Positions 5,625 through 10,656 of a DNA stretch of 10,656 bases are shown here, in pieces (the stretch's first letter is position 1; every line of letters starts with the position of its first letter). Location: positions 1 to 10,656 of the forward strand of contig JACCVA010000396.1 in assembly GCA_013698435.1 (NCBI GenBank). Reading direction: 5' to 3'. This DNA comes from Nocardioidaceae bacterium (GTDB lineage Bacteria > Actinomycetota > Actinomycetes > Propionibacteriales > Nocardioidaceae). The position numbers were made by a program, and so were the translations under genes. Below the pieces are notes generated by a model. The model searched no databases and had not been told where the DNA came from. It saw only the letters and a program-made list of their open reading frames with translations.

Positions 5625-7004
5625 GTGGCTCACCTGTCTGCGACCGAGCAGCCGCTTGGTTCGACACGCACGCTCCTCAAGGAGCACGGTGACGGCGCGA
5701 AGGGGGGAGCCATCGGCTCCCTCGTTCGCCGCACCGTGCTCCCGGGCGGGCTGCGGGTGGTCACCGAGGCGATGCCTGGTGTCCGATCTGCTGCCCTCGG
5801 ACTGTGGACGGGGGTAGGTTCTCGCGACGAGAGCCGGTCGTTGGACGGTGCGACACACTTCCTCGAGCACCTGCTCTTCAAGGGCACGGCTCGGCGTACG
5901 GCGCTCGACATCTCCGCACAGCTCGACGCGGTCGGTGGTGAGCTCAATGCCTTCACCGGCAAGGAGTTCACCTGCTACCACGCGCGGGTCCTTGACGCCG
6001 ACGTGCCGCTGGCGATCGACGTACTGTGCGACATGGTGACGTCGTCAGTGATTCCGTCGCACGAGGTCGAGAGCGAGCGCAGCGTGATCCTCGAAGAGAT
6101 CGCGATGCACGATGACGACCCTGACGACGTCGTCCACGATGCCTTCGGGTCGGCGATGTATGGCGACAGCGTGCTCGGCCGGCCGATCACCGGCAGCGTC
6201 ACGTCGATCAACGCACTGACCCGCCGCCAGATCCTCGGCTACTACCGCCGTCGCTACACAGCCGACAAACTCGTCTTCGCGGCGGCCGGCAACGTCGACC
6301 ATGCAACGGTCGTCCGGCTCGTACGCCGGTCGTTCGAACGCGCCGACGCCCTCGGTGACCCGTCCCGCGGCCCGGCTCCGGTGCGCACCAGCGCTGCCCG
6401 CGCGCGCACCGTGCCCGGCACTGCTCTCGTCGAGCGGCCGACCGAGCTCGCCAGCTTCGTGCTCGGCGCCCCGGCGTACCCCCGCGGCGACTCGCGCAGG
6501 TTCGCGCTGGGGGTGCTCAACGGCATCATCGGTGGCGGGACGTCGAGCCGGCTCTTCCAGGAGGTGCGCGAGATGCGGGGGCTGGCCTACACGATCTACT
6601 CGTTTACGTCGCAGTATGTCGACAGCGGCTACTTCGCGGTGGCCGGTGGATGCATGCCGGCCAAGGTCGGAGACGTACTCGGCATCTGCCTCGATGAGCT
6701 GGCCAAGGCGGCTTCGGCCGGTATCACCGTCGAGGAGCTCGACCGTGGCAAGGGACAGCTGCGTGGCACCCTTGTGATGGGCCTCGAGGACGCCGGAGCT
6801 CGGATGACCCGGATCGCCAAGGCCGAGCTCGTGCCGGGGGGCCTGCTGAGCGTCGACGAGTCACTCGCGTTGATCGACGCGGTCACCCTCGACGACGTGC
6901 ACGGGGTAGCGCAAGAGGTGTTCAGCCCCGAGCCGACCCTGGCGGTCCTCGGGCCCGCTGAGGCGCTCAGCCGCGCCACCCGGGCCACCCGCGGCACCGC
7001 CTGA
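5625..7004 (+). CDS. M16-family zinc metallopeptidase (insulinase/processing-peptidase-like)
   Basis: The 459-residue protein has the inverted zinc motif HFLEH at residues 78-82 (ligands His78 and His82, catalytic Glu81). The distal glutamate lies in 'SVILEEIAMHDD' (Glu157/158), about 75 residues later as expected. The N-terminal active half (about 35-230) is followed by a C-terminal half (about 250-440) with 'FVLGAP' and 'GGGTSSRLFQEVREMRGLAYTIYSF', the substrate-positioning segment. Length and order fit single-chain bacterial processing-peptidase-like proteins that act as dimers. No signal peptide is seen, so it is probably cytoplasmic. The GTG at 5625 follows the pnp stop by six bases and lacks a ribosome site, suggesting coupling; the first 33 residues are poorly recognisable, so the true start could be later. 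Its substrate is unknown. The pnp-M16-dapB order recurs in actinobacteria. Confidence 0.92.
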   Translation: MAHLSATEQPLGSTRTLLKEHGDGAKGGAIGSLVRRTVLPGGLRVVTEAMPGVRSAALGLWTGVGSRDESRSLDGATHFLEHLLFKGTARRTALDISAQLDAVGGELNAFTGKEFTCYHARVLDADVPLAIDVLCDMVTSSVIPSHEVESERSVILEEIAMHDDDPDDVVHDAFGSAMYGDSVLGRPITGSVTSINALTRRQILGYYRRRYTADKLVFAAAGNVDHATVVRLVRRSFERADALGDPSRGPAPVRTSAARARTVPGTALVERPTELASFVLGAPAYPRGDSRRFALGVLNGIIGGGTSSRLFQEVREMRGLAYTIYSFTSQYVDSGYFAVAGGCMPAKVGDVLGICLDELAKAASAGITVEELDRGKGQLRGTLVMGLEDAGARMTRIAKAELVPGGLLSVDESLALIDAVTLDDVHGVAQEVFSPEPTLAVLGPAEALSRATRATRGTA

Positions 7005-7016
7005 CCTCCCGACCCT

Positions 7017-7038
7017 CGCCGCCGGCCTCGCGGCGTTT
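7017..7038 (+). terminator. GC hairpin with short T run after the M16 gene
   Basis: CGCCGC (7017-7022) pairs with GCGGCG (7030-7035) around a 7-base loop and is followed by TTT (7036-7038). It lies 12 bases after the peptidase stop, the right place for a terminator of the rpsO-pnp-M16 unit. Its right arm is also the start of the outer arm of the 94-bp palindrome, so the two structures compete. Confidence 0.5.
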
Positions 7039-7124
7039 GCCATGTCAACAAGCCAGTTGGCTTGTGAACATGGCAGATCTGCCGTGTAAACAAGCCATCT
7101 GCATTGTGAACATGGCAAACGCCG
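7031..7124. repeat. 94-bp double-palindrome element between the M16 gene and dapB
   Basis: A perfect 15-bp outer inverted repeat is formed by CGGCGTTTGCCATGT (7031-7045) and its complement at 7110-7124. Inside are two tandem 36-bp units, 7039-7074 and 7081-7116, identical at 30 of 36 positions and separated by AGATCT (7075-7080), itself palindromic, giving a 42-bp period. Each unit is nearly self-complementary: GCCATGT, two bases, ACAAGCCA, two bases, TGGCTTGT, two bases, ACATGGC. Unit 1 pairs almost fully; unit 2 has two mismatches in the inner stem. Its AT content is higher than its surroundings. Candidate roles are a multi-site operator for dapB, a REP/BIME-like or MITE-like repeat, or an RNA structure; none is shown. 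Confidence 0.85.
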
Positions 7125-7130
7125 AGTGGA

Positions 7131-7136
7131 TAGGCT
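7131..7136 (+). promoter_or_regulatory. Candidate -10 box for leaderless dapB transcript
   Basis: TAGGCT ends seven bases before the dapB ATG (7144), the spacing expected when transcription starts at the start codon. No ribosome site is well placed. The matching -35 region (about 7108-7113) would lie inside the right end of the 94-bp palindrome, so anything bound there could control this promoter. The -35 itself is weak. Confidence 0.45.
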
Positions 7137-7143
7137 CGCCTGC

Positions 7144-7917
7144 ATGATTCGTGTAGGCGTCATCGGTGCTGCCGGCAAGATGGGGGAGCTCGCATGCGCG
7201 ACCGTCGAGTCCACCGACGGGATGGAGCTGGCCGCCACCATCACCGAGGACGACTCGGTCGACGATCTGGCCAGCGTCGACGTGGCCGTCGACTTCACCC
7301 ATCCCGGCGTCGTCATGGACCACGTCGCTTGGTGCGTTGCCCACGACATCGACGTGGTGGCGGGTACGTCGGGGTTCACTCATGACCGGCTCGAAACCAT
7401 CACCGGCTGGCTCGCACCGGGCCCGTCGAGCAGCGCAGACGTCGGCGTCCTCGTCGTTCCCAACTTCTCGATCGGCGCGGTGCTGATGATGCGGTTCGCG
7501 GCCGAGGCGGCGCGATACTTCGAGTCGGTGGAGATAGTCGAGCTGCACCACCCCACCAAGCTCGACGCCCCGTCGGGTACGTCGATCCGCACCGCGCAGC
7601 TCATCGCCGCCGCGCGGGCGCGGGCCGGCACCCCCGACATGCCCGACGCGACCAGCGACAGCCAGCTCGGCGCCCGCGGCACCACAGTCGAGGGGGTGCC
7701 GGTCCACAGCGTGCGTGCGCGCGGCCTCGTGGCACACCAGGAGGTACTGCTCGGCAGCGCCGGCGAGACACTGACGATCAGGCACGACATGCCGGACCGG
7801 GTGGCGGCGATGGCCGGCCTCGTCGCGTCGATCCGCTACGTCGTCGACCATCCCGGCCTGACCGTCGGCCTCGAGCCGGTACTCGGCCTCGACGCCACCG
7901 ACCCGGTCAGCCGGTAG
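7144..7917 (+). CDS. dapB: 4-hydroxy-tetrahydrodipicolinate reductase
   Basis: The 257-residue protein catalyses the NAD(P)H-dependent reduction step of lysine and meso-diaminopimelate synthesis in the cytoplasm. The N-terminal Rossmann nucleotide site is GVIGAAGKMG (residues 5-14). 'VAGTSGF' (72-78) and 'VPNFSIGAVLM' (105-115) are family motifs. The DapB signature 'ELHHPTKLDAPSGTS' (133-147) contains the catalytic His135 and Lys139 and substrate-binding residues to Thr146. The C-terminus has 'VRARGLVAHQEVLLGSAGETLTIRHD'. I chose the ATG at 7144 because the Rossmann strand starts directly after it; the open frame extends upstream to 7126 with no support. The coding end overlaps the convergent azlD end by 11 bp. 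Regulation may involve the palindrome upstream. Confidence 0.96.
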   Translation: MIRVGVIGAAGKMGELACATVESTDGMELAATITEDDSVDDLASVDVAVDFTHPGVVMDHVAWCVAHDIDVVAGTSGFTHDRLETITGWLAPGPSSSADVGVLVVPNFSIGAVLMMRFAAEAARYFESVEIVELHHPTKLDAPSGTSIRTAQLIAAARARAGTPDMPDATSDSQLGARGTTVEGVPVHSVRARGLVAHQEVLLGSAGETLTIRHDMPDRVAAMAGLVASIRYVVDHPGLTVGLEPVLGLDATDPVSR

Positions 7918-8209
7918 CCAACCGCAGCAGGGCTGTGGTCACGGCGGCGACGGCGACCACCACCAAGAACGGCGCCTTGAGCAGCAGCGCGACCAGGCCG
8001 GCCCCGACACCCGCCAGGCGCGCGTCGACCGTCAGGTCCTGACCGGTGGACAGCGCCTGCACGGCGACCAGGGCCCCGAGCAGCGCGACCGGGATCAGGT
8101 CGGCGATCCGGCGTACGACGGGCCGATCGAGCACGGTCTCCGGCACGGACAGGCCGGCCAGCTTGAGCAGATAGCAGCCGAGCGCCGTCACCAGGACCGC
8201 CGTCCACAT
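7907..8209 (-). CDS. azlD: AzlD-family branched-chain amino-acid exporter small subunit
   Basis: The 100-residue protein is strongly hydrophobic, with about three to four membrane helices: residues 2-20, 38-55 and 66-98. 'TALGCYLLKLAGLSVPETVL' and 'VRRIADLIPVALLGALVAVQAL' are typical of AzlD, whose length is usually about 100-110 residues. AzlD works with AzlC as an inner-membrane exporter of branched-chain amino acids or analogues. The ATG at 8209-8207 overlaps the azlC TGA by one base (TGATG), which strongly suggests coupled translation. The 3' end runs 11 bp into the convergent dapB end, with no terminator visible between them. The substrate here is inferred from family only. Confidence 0.9.
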   Translation of the reverse strand: MWTAVLVTALGCYLLKLAGLSVPETVLDRPVVRRIADLIPVALLGALVAVQALSTGQDLTVDARLAGVGAGLVALLLKAPFLVVVAVAAVTTALLRLATG

Positions 8210-8931
8210 CAGCTGGCCACTCCGGTCCCACTCGGCTCATCGGCCGTACCGGATCGGCGTGCCGCCAGTGCGCCCGACAACATGGCGACGCCGGCGGCGG
8301 CGATGACAGGTACGCCGGGTCGTGTCACCGGCACGAGCACAAGCGCCAACGCCGCGGCCGCCACCGCCGTCATCCGGGCGTTCAGGCCGGTCAGCTGCGG
8401 CCACACCAGAGCCAAGAAAGCGGCGGGCACCGCAGCGTCGAGGCCGTAGGCCGCCGGGTCACCGATCACGTCACCGGCCAGCGCGCCGACCGCAGTCGCG
8501 ACGTTCCAGAGCACGAACACGGCGGCGCCGGTGGTGAAGAACCCGAGCGGCGCATCACGGCGGTCTGCGGGCTTGAGCGCCATCGCCGTCGACTCGTCGA
8601 TGAGCAGCTGGGCGGCCACCAGACGCCGGGTGCCGCCAAGGCGCAGCAGCGACGCCACCTTCAGCCCGTAGAGGGTGTTTCGGCTGCCGAGCATCAGGGC
8701 AGTGACCGCTCCGGACAGCGGCGCCCCGCCGGCAGCCACGACGCCCACCAGCGCGAACTGGGACGCGCCGGTGAACACCAGCAGGCTCAGCGCGCAGGTC
8801 TGCCACACGCTGAAGCCGGAGGTCACCGCGATCGCGCCGAACGAGACGCCGTACGCACCCGTTGCCAGGCCCACGCCGAGCGAGTCGGCCATCAGCTCCC
8901 GACGTGCGGGGGTATCGGCAAGCCTGGGCAC
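8209..8931 (-). CDS. azlC: AzlC-family branched-chain amino-acid exporter large subunit
   Basis: The 240-residue polytopic membrane protein has the AzlC hallmarks: 'GVGLATGAYGVSFGAIAV' (19-36), 'LLVFTGASQFALVGVV' (50-65, with the GASQ motif), 'GSRNTLYGLKVA' (82-93), 'LLIDESTAMAL' (109-119) and 'YGLDAAVPAAFLAL' (162-175). Length and motifs fit the family that exports branched-chain amino acids together with AzlD. The GTG start at 8931 is not preceded by a ribosome site, but a TAGTCT box lies six bases upstream, suggesting a leaderless transcript; an internal ATG at 8892 has GGGAG only three bases away and is less likely. It is followed by azlD with a one-base overlap and preceded, 42 bases upstream, by a GNAT gene on the same strand. 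Confidence 0.92.
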   Translation of the reverse strand: MPRLADTPARRELMADSLGVGLATGAYGVSFGAIAVTSGFSVWQTCALSLLVFTGASQFALVGVVAAGGAPLSGAVTALMLGSRNTLYGLKVASLLRLGGTRRLVAAQLLIDESTAMALKPADRRDAPLGFFTTGAAVFVLWNVATAVGALAGDVIGDPAAYGLDAAVPAAFLALVWPQLTGLNARMTAVAAAALALVLVPVTRPGVPVIAAAGVAMLSGALAARRSGTADEPSGTGVAS

Positions 8932-8937
8932 GAGTCG

Positions 8938-8943
8938 AGACTA
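8938..8943 (-). promoter_or_regulatory. Candidate -10 box for leaderless azlC transcript
   Basis: On the minus strand TAGTCT is followed by six bases and then the GTG of azlC. The gap to the upstream GNAT gene is only 42 bp, so azlCD may have its own promoter as well as read-through from the GNAT gene. A TTGTTC about 15 bases upstream is a poor -35 candidate. Confidence 0.4.
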
Positions 8944-8973
8944 GGGGAGCGCGCAGACGAACAAAGCCGGCGG

Positions 8974-9528
8974 TCAGCCCTCGCGAGTGAGGTCGGTGTG
9001 CAATCGCACCTGCTTGACGACCACGGATCCGTCGCCGTGCAGGTCGAGCTCCCGGTGGCCACCGTCGGGCGCCCAGCCCTGGCTCCCCAGGAACGCCCGA
9101 AGGTCGTCACCGTCGACGTTGACCCACCACACGGCTCGGCTGAACCGGTCCGACCGCATCGTGTCGACGGCGGCGTGCAGCAGCCGTGAGCCGTGACCGA
9201 CGCGTCGGTACGCCGGGTCGACGACGAGCTCGGTGACCTCTGCGTCGTGCCCGGGGTCGGCGTCGGCGTCCGTGCTCGGCGCGGTGGCCGTGAACCCCCG
9301 CACGGTCGCGCGCTCGAGCGCGACCAGCACGCGCTGACGGGCCTCCTTCGGCCGCGAGATCGCCTGCTGCCAGCCGGCCTCGAACTCCTCGGGAGGCAGC
9401 GAGTCCAGCACGTCAGCCGGCAGTACGCCGGCGTACCGCTCCCGCCACGACCGCATCTGCACCTCGGCTACCGCCGCGACGTCGTCGCCCCAGGCGAGGC
9501 GGACGCTCACGTCAGCGGTGGGGGACAT
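8974..9528 (-). CDS. GNAT-family N-acetyltransferase
   Basis: The 184-residue protein has the GNAT fold. The N-terminal part 'VQMRSWRERYAGVLPADVLDSL' (about 23-44) is typical of cytoplasmic GNATs. Motif A is at 'VTELVVDPAYRRVGHGSRLLHAAVD' (98-122), with the acetyl-CoA pyrophosphate loop R109-V-G111-H-G113. A later strand-helix 'WWVNVDGDDLRAFLGSQGW' (134-152) completes the cofactor site. The acceptor substrate cannot be read from the sequence. The ATG at 9528-9526 has GAGGA about seven bases upstream. It lies upstream of azlCD in the same direction, so they may be co-transcribed, and is divergent from the ketopantoate-reductase-family gene across 79 bp. Confidence 0.88.
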   Translation of the reverse strand: MSPTADVSVRLAWGDDVAAVAEVQMRSWRERYAGVLPADVLDSLPPEEFEAGWQQAISRPKEARQRVLVALERATVRGFTATAPSTDADADPGHDAEVTELVVDPAYRRVGHGSRLLHAAVDTMRSDRFSRAVWWVNVDGDDLRAFLGSQGWAPDGGHRELDLHGDGSVVVKQVRLHTDLTREG

Positions 9529-9595
9529 GCCGTCATCCTCGCAGGGACCCGCGACACCGCCCGGCGCAGGGGAGAACGTCGTCGCGAGGCTTGGG

Positions 9596-9601
9596 TAGCG
9601 T
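9596..9601 (+). promoter_or_regulatory. Candidate -10 box for leaderless transcript of the ketopantoate-reductase-family gene
   Basis: TAGCGT ends six bases before the ATG at 9608. There is no good ribosome site (only GAGCGG directly adjoining the ATG). The same hexamer stands seven bases before the TetR gene start. No clear -35 was found. Confidence 0.45.
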
Positions 9602-9607
9602 GAGCGG

Positions 9608-10576
9608 ATGCGTTTCGTCGGCTACGGAGCAGGGGCGGTCGGTGGCGTCGTCGGGGCGCTGCTCCATCGCGCCGGCCACGACGTCGTACTGGTCGCCCGG
9701 GGCGAGCACCTCGCCGCCGTCCAGGCGACAGGCCTGACCCTGCGCTGGCCCGGTGGCAGCAGCGTCGAGCAGATCGGAGCGGTCGGGCACCCGGGCGACG
9801 TCGACTGGCGCGGGGACGAGGTGGTGCTGGTGGGCGTGAAGAGCGACGCCACGCTCCCCGCGGCCGTTGAGCTCGTCCGGGCTGCGCCACCGTCGATCAC
9901 GGTCGTCAGCCTGCAGAACGCGGTCGCCAACGAGCCGACATTGTTGCGCTTCTTCGCGCACGTCTACGGCGTCTGTGTGATGGCGCCGACCGGACACCTC
10001 GAGCCGGGCGTCGTCGAGGCGCACTGTCACCCGACGCCCGCGATCCTCGACATCGGTCGCTATCCCGACGGGGTCGACGTCACCTGCCGGTCGGTCGCGG
10101 CGGCGTTCGAGGACGCAGGCATGGTGTCTGAGCCACGGGCCGACATCATGCGATGGAAGTACCGCAAGCTCGTCATGAACCTCGGCAACGCCGTGCAGGC
10201 GGCGTGCGGGAGTCTCGAGGGTGTCGATGAGCTGCGCGACCTGATTCGGGGTGAGGCGGCCGCTGTCCTCGATGCCGCCGGGATCGAGCCGATCAGCGCG
10301 GCCGACGACGCAGCACGCCGCGGAGACATCCTCAGGCTCGGCGAGGTCGGGGAGCGACCGCGCAGCGGCGGGTCGTCGTGGCAGAGCCTCGAACGGCGTA
10401 CCGGCAGCGTCGAGAGCGACTACCTGAATGGGGAGATCGTCTGGCTCGGGCGCAGGTACGGCGTCGCGACGCCGGCGAACGAGCTGATCCGCCGGGAGGC
10501 GACCCGGCTCGCGGCCGAACGCAGCGCCCCGGGGACTGTCGACCCCCGCAAGCTGCTGGCCCAGCTGAGCCGCTGA
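9608..10576 (+). CDS. Ketopantoate reductase (ApbA/PanE) family protein
   Basis: The 322-residue protein has the NADPH-binding site GYGAGAVGGVVG (5-16). 'LVGVKSD' (74-80) and 'VSLQNAVANE' (100-109) are family motifs. 'MRWKYRKLVMNLGNAV' (181-196) holds the probable catalytic lysine, Lys187. The C-terminal substrate motif 'SSWQSLERRTGSVESDYLNGEIV' (256-278) contains the conserved Glu269 and Asn274. True PanE reduces 2-dehydropantoate to pantoate for coenzyme A synthesis. Actinobacteria often carry several paralogues of this family with unknown substrates, and no other pantothenate gene is near, so I leave the symbol blank. The ATG is directly followed by the Rossmann strand. It converges on the hydrolase fragment with five bases between stop codons. 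Confidence 0.88.
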   Translation: MRFVGYGAGAVGGVVGALLHRAGHDVVLVARGEHLAAVQATGLTLRWPGGSSVEQIGAVGHPGDVDWRGDEVVLVGVKSDATLPAAVELVRAAPPSITVVSLQNAVANEPTLLRFFAHVYGVCVMAPTGHLEPGVVEAHCHPTPAILDIGRYPDGVDVTCRSVAAAFEDAGMVSEPRADIMRWKYRKLVMNLGNAVQAACGSLEGVDELRDLIRGEAAAVLDAAGIEPISAADDAARRGDILRLGEVGERPRSGGSSWQSLERRTGSVESDYLNGEIVWLGRRYGVATPANELIRREATRLAAERSAPGTVDPRKLLAQLSR

Positions 10577-10581
10577 CGCAC

Positions 10582-10656
10582 TCAGGCCAGGAAGCTCAGC
10601 TCGTCGACGAACCGCTCGATCAGGGACGTGACCTCGCCGGGGCGTTCGAGGCTTGG
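10582..10656 (-). CDS. C-terminus of a probable alpha/beta hydrolase (partial)
   Basis: The minus strand is open from the window edge to a TGA at 10584-10582, encoding the last 24 residues, PSLERPGEVTSLIERFVDEL then SFLA. The pattern 'hxPxLERPGEVxxLIxxFL' is the usual stretch just after the catalytic histidine of alpha/beta-hydrolase-fold enzymes, where the helix ends the protein. The catalytic residues are outside the window, so the call rests on this short tail and its perfect placement of a stop. Confidence 0.6.
   Translation of the reverse strand, partial: PSLERPGEVTSLIERFVDELSFLA

Noticed and set aside
5679..5691. AAGGAG followed by GTG at 5689 as an internal start for the M16 gene
   Set aside because: That GTG is out of frame with the peptidase; the AAG GAG are in-frame Lys-Glu codons.
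4887..5981. 364-codon minus-strand open frame across the pnp end and M16 start
   Set aside because: Composition is that of an antisense shadow (Arg/Asp/Val/Leu rich), and both plus-strand genes have full family motifs in their own frames.
7039..7116. Two 36-bp repeats looked like a minimal CRISPR array
   Set aside because: The intervening sequence is only 6 bp and the repeats are almost full-length palindromes; there is no leader, further repeat or cas gene.
7045..7851. Long open frame (268 codons) antisense to dapB, ending in the palindrome with repeated MFT-Q-AC motifs
   Set aside because: It is a high-GC shadow of dapB; the peptide repeat simply reflects the 42-bp DNA repeat read in frame.
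9193..9603. 136-codon plus-strand open frame opposite the GNAT gene
   Set aside because: Shadow of the GNAT coding frame, which carries the acetyl-CoA motif; it also runs to just before the divergent start at 9608.

Overview
The window is a GC-rich stretch of actinomycete chromosome. The compact GTG/ATG-started genes, their codon use and the housekeeping order rpsO - pnp - M16 peptidase - dapB are all typical of Actinomycetota. Several proteins resemble Nocardioidaceae-type sequences, but that family-level placement is inference. No IS element, integrase, phage gene, tRNA, rRNA or CRISPR array is visible.

Left region (1-2610). A two-gene minus-strand unit runs off the left edge: an SRPBCC-fold protein followed, with stop and start overlapping by one base, by the N-terminus of a membrane protein that looks like an isoprenylcysteine carboxyl methyltransferase family member. 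It is divergent from a TetR-family regulator. The 57-bp gap between them holds two palindromic 12-mers, the obvious candidate operators. Next comes a VOC/glyoxalase-fold gene broken by two same-direction frameshifts, then a convergent two-domain DUF427 protein.

Core region (2642-7917). A good sigma-70-type promoter drives rpsO (ribosomal protein S15). A 372-bp spacer with several hairpins leads to pnp (polynucleotide phosphorylase), followed closely by an M16 zinc peptidase. A GC hairpin then a striking 94-bp palindromic element sits between the peptidase and dapB (4-hydroxy-tetrahydrodipicolinate reductase, lysine/diaminopimelate synthesis).

Right region (7907-10656). A minus-strand GNAT acetyltransferase - azlC - azlD group (branched-chain amino-acid exporter) converges on dapB, with an 11-bp overlap of coding ends. 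Divergent from it is a ketopantoate-reductase-family gene, which converges on the last 24 codons of a probable alpha/beta hydrolase.

The main items for a second look are the 94-bp double palindrome upstream of dapB, three mutually exclusive hairpin arms in the rpsO-pnp spacer, the doubly shifted VOC gene with both shifts at the same 8-mer, the tandem operator pair at the TetR gene, and a recurring TAG-N2-T box placed 6-7 bases before four start codons, which suggests leaderless transcripts. I did not find an entire new multi-gene system here; most genes are ordinary.
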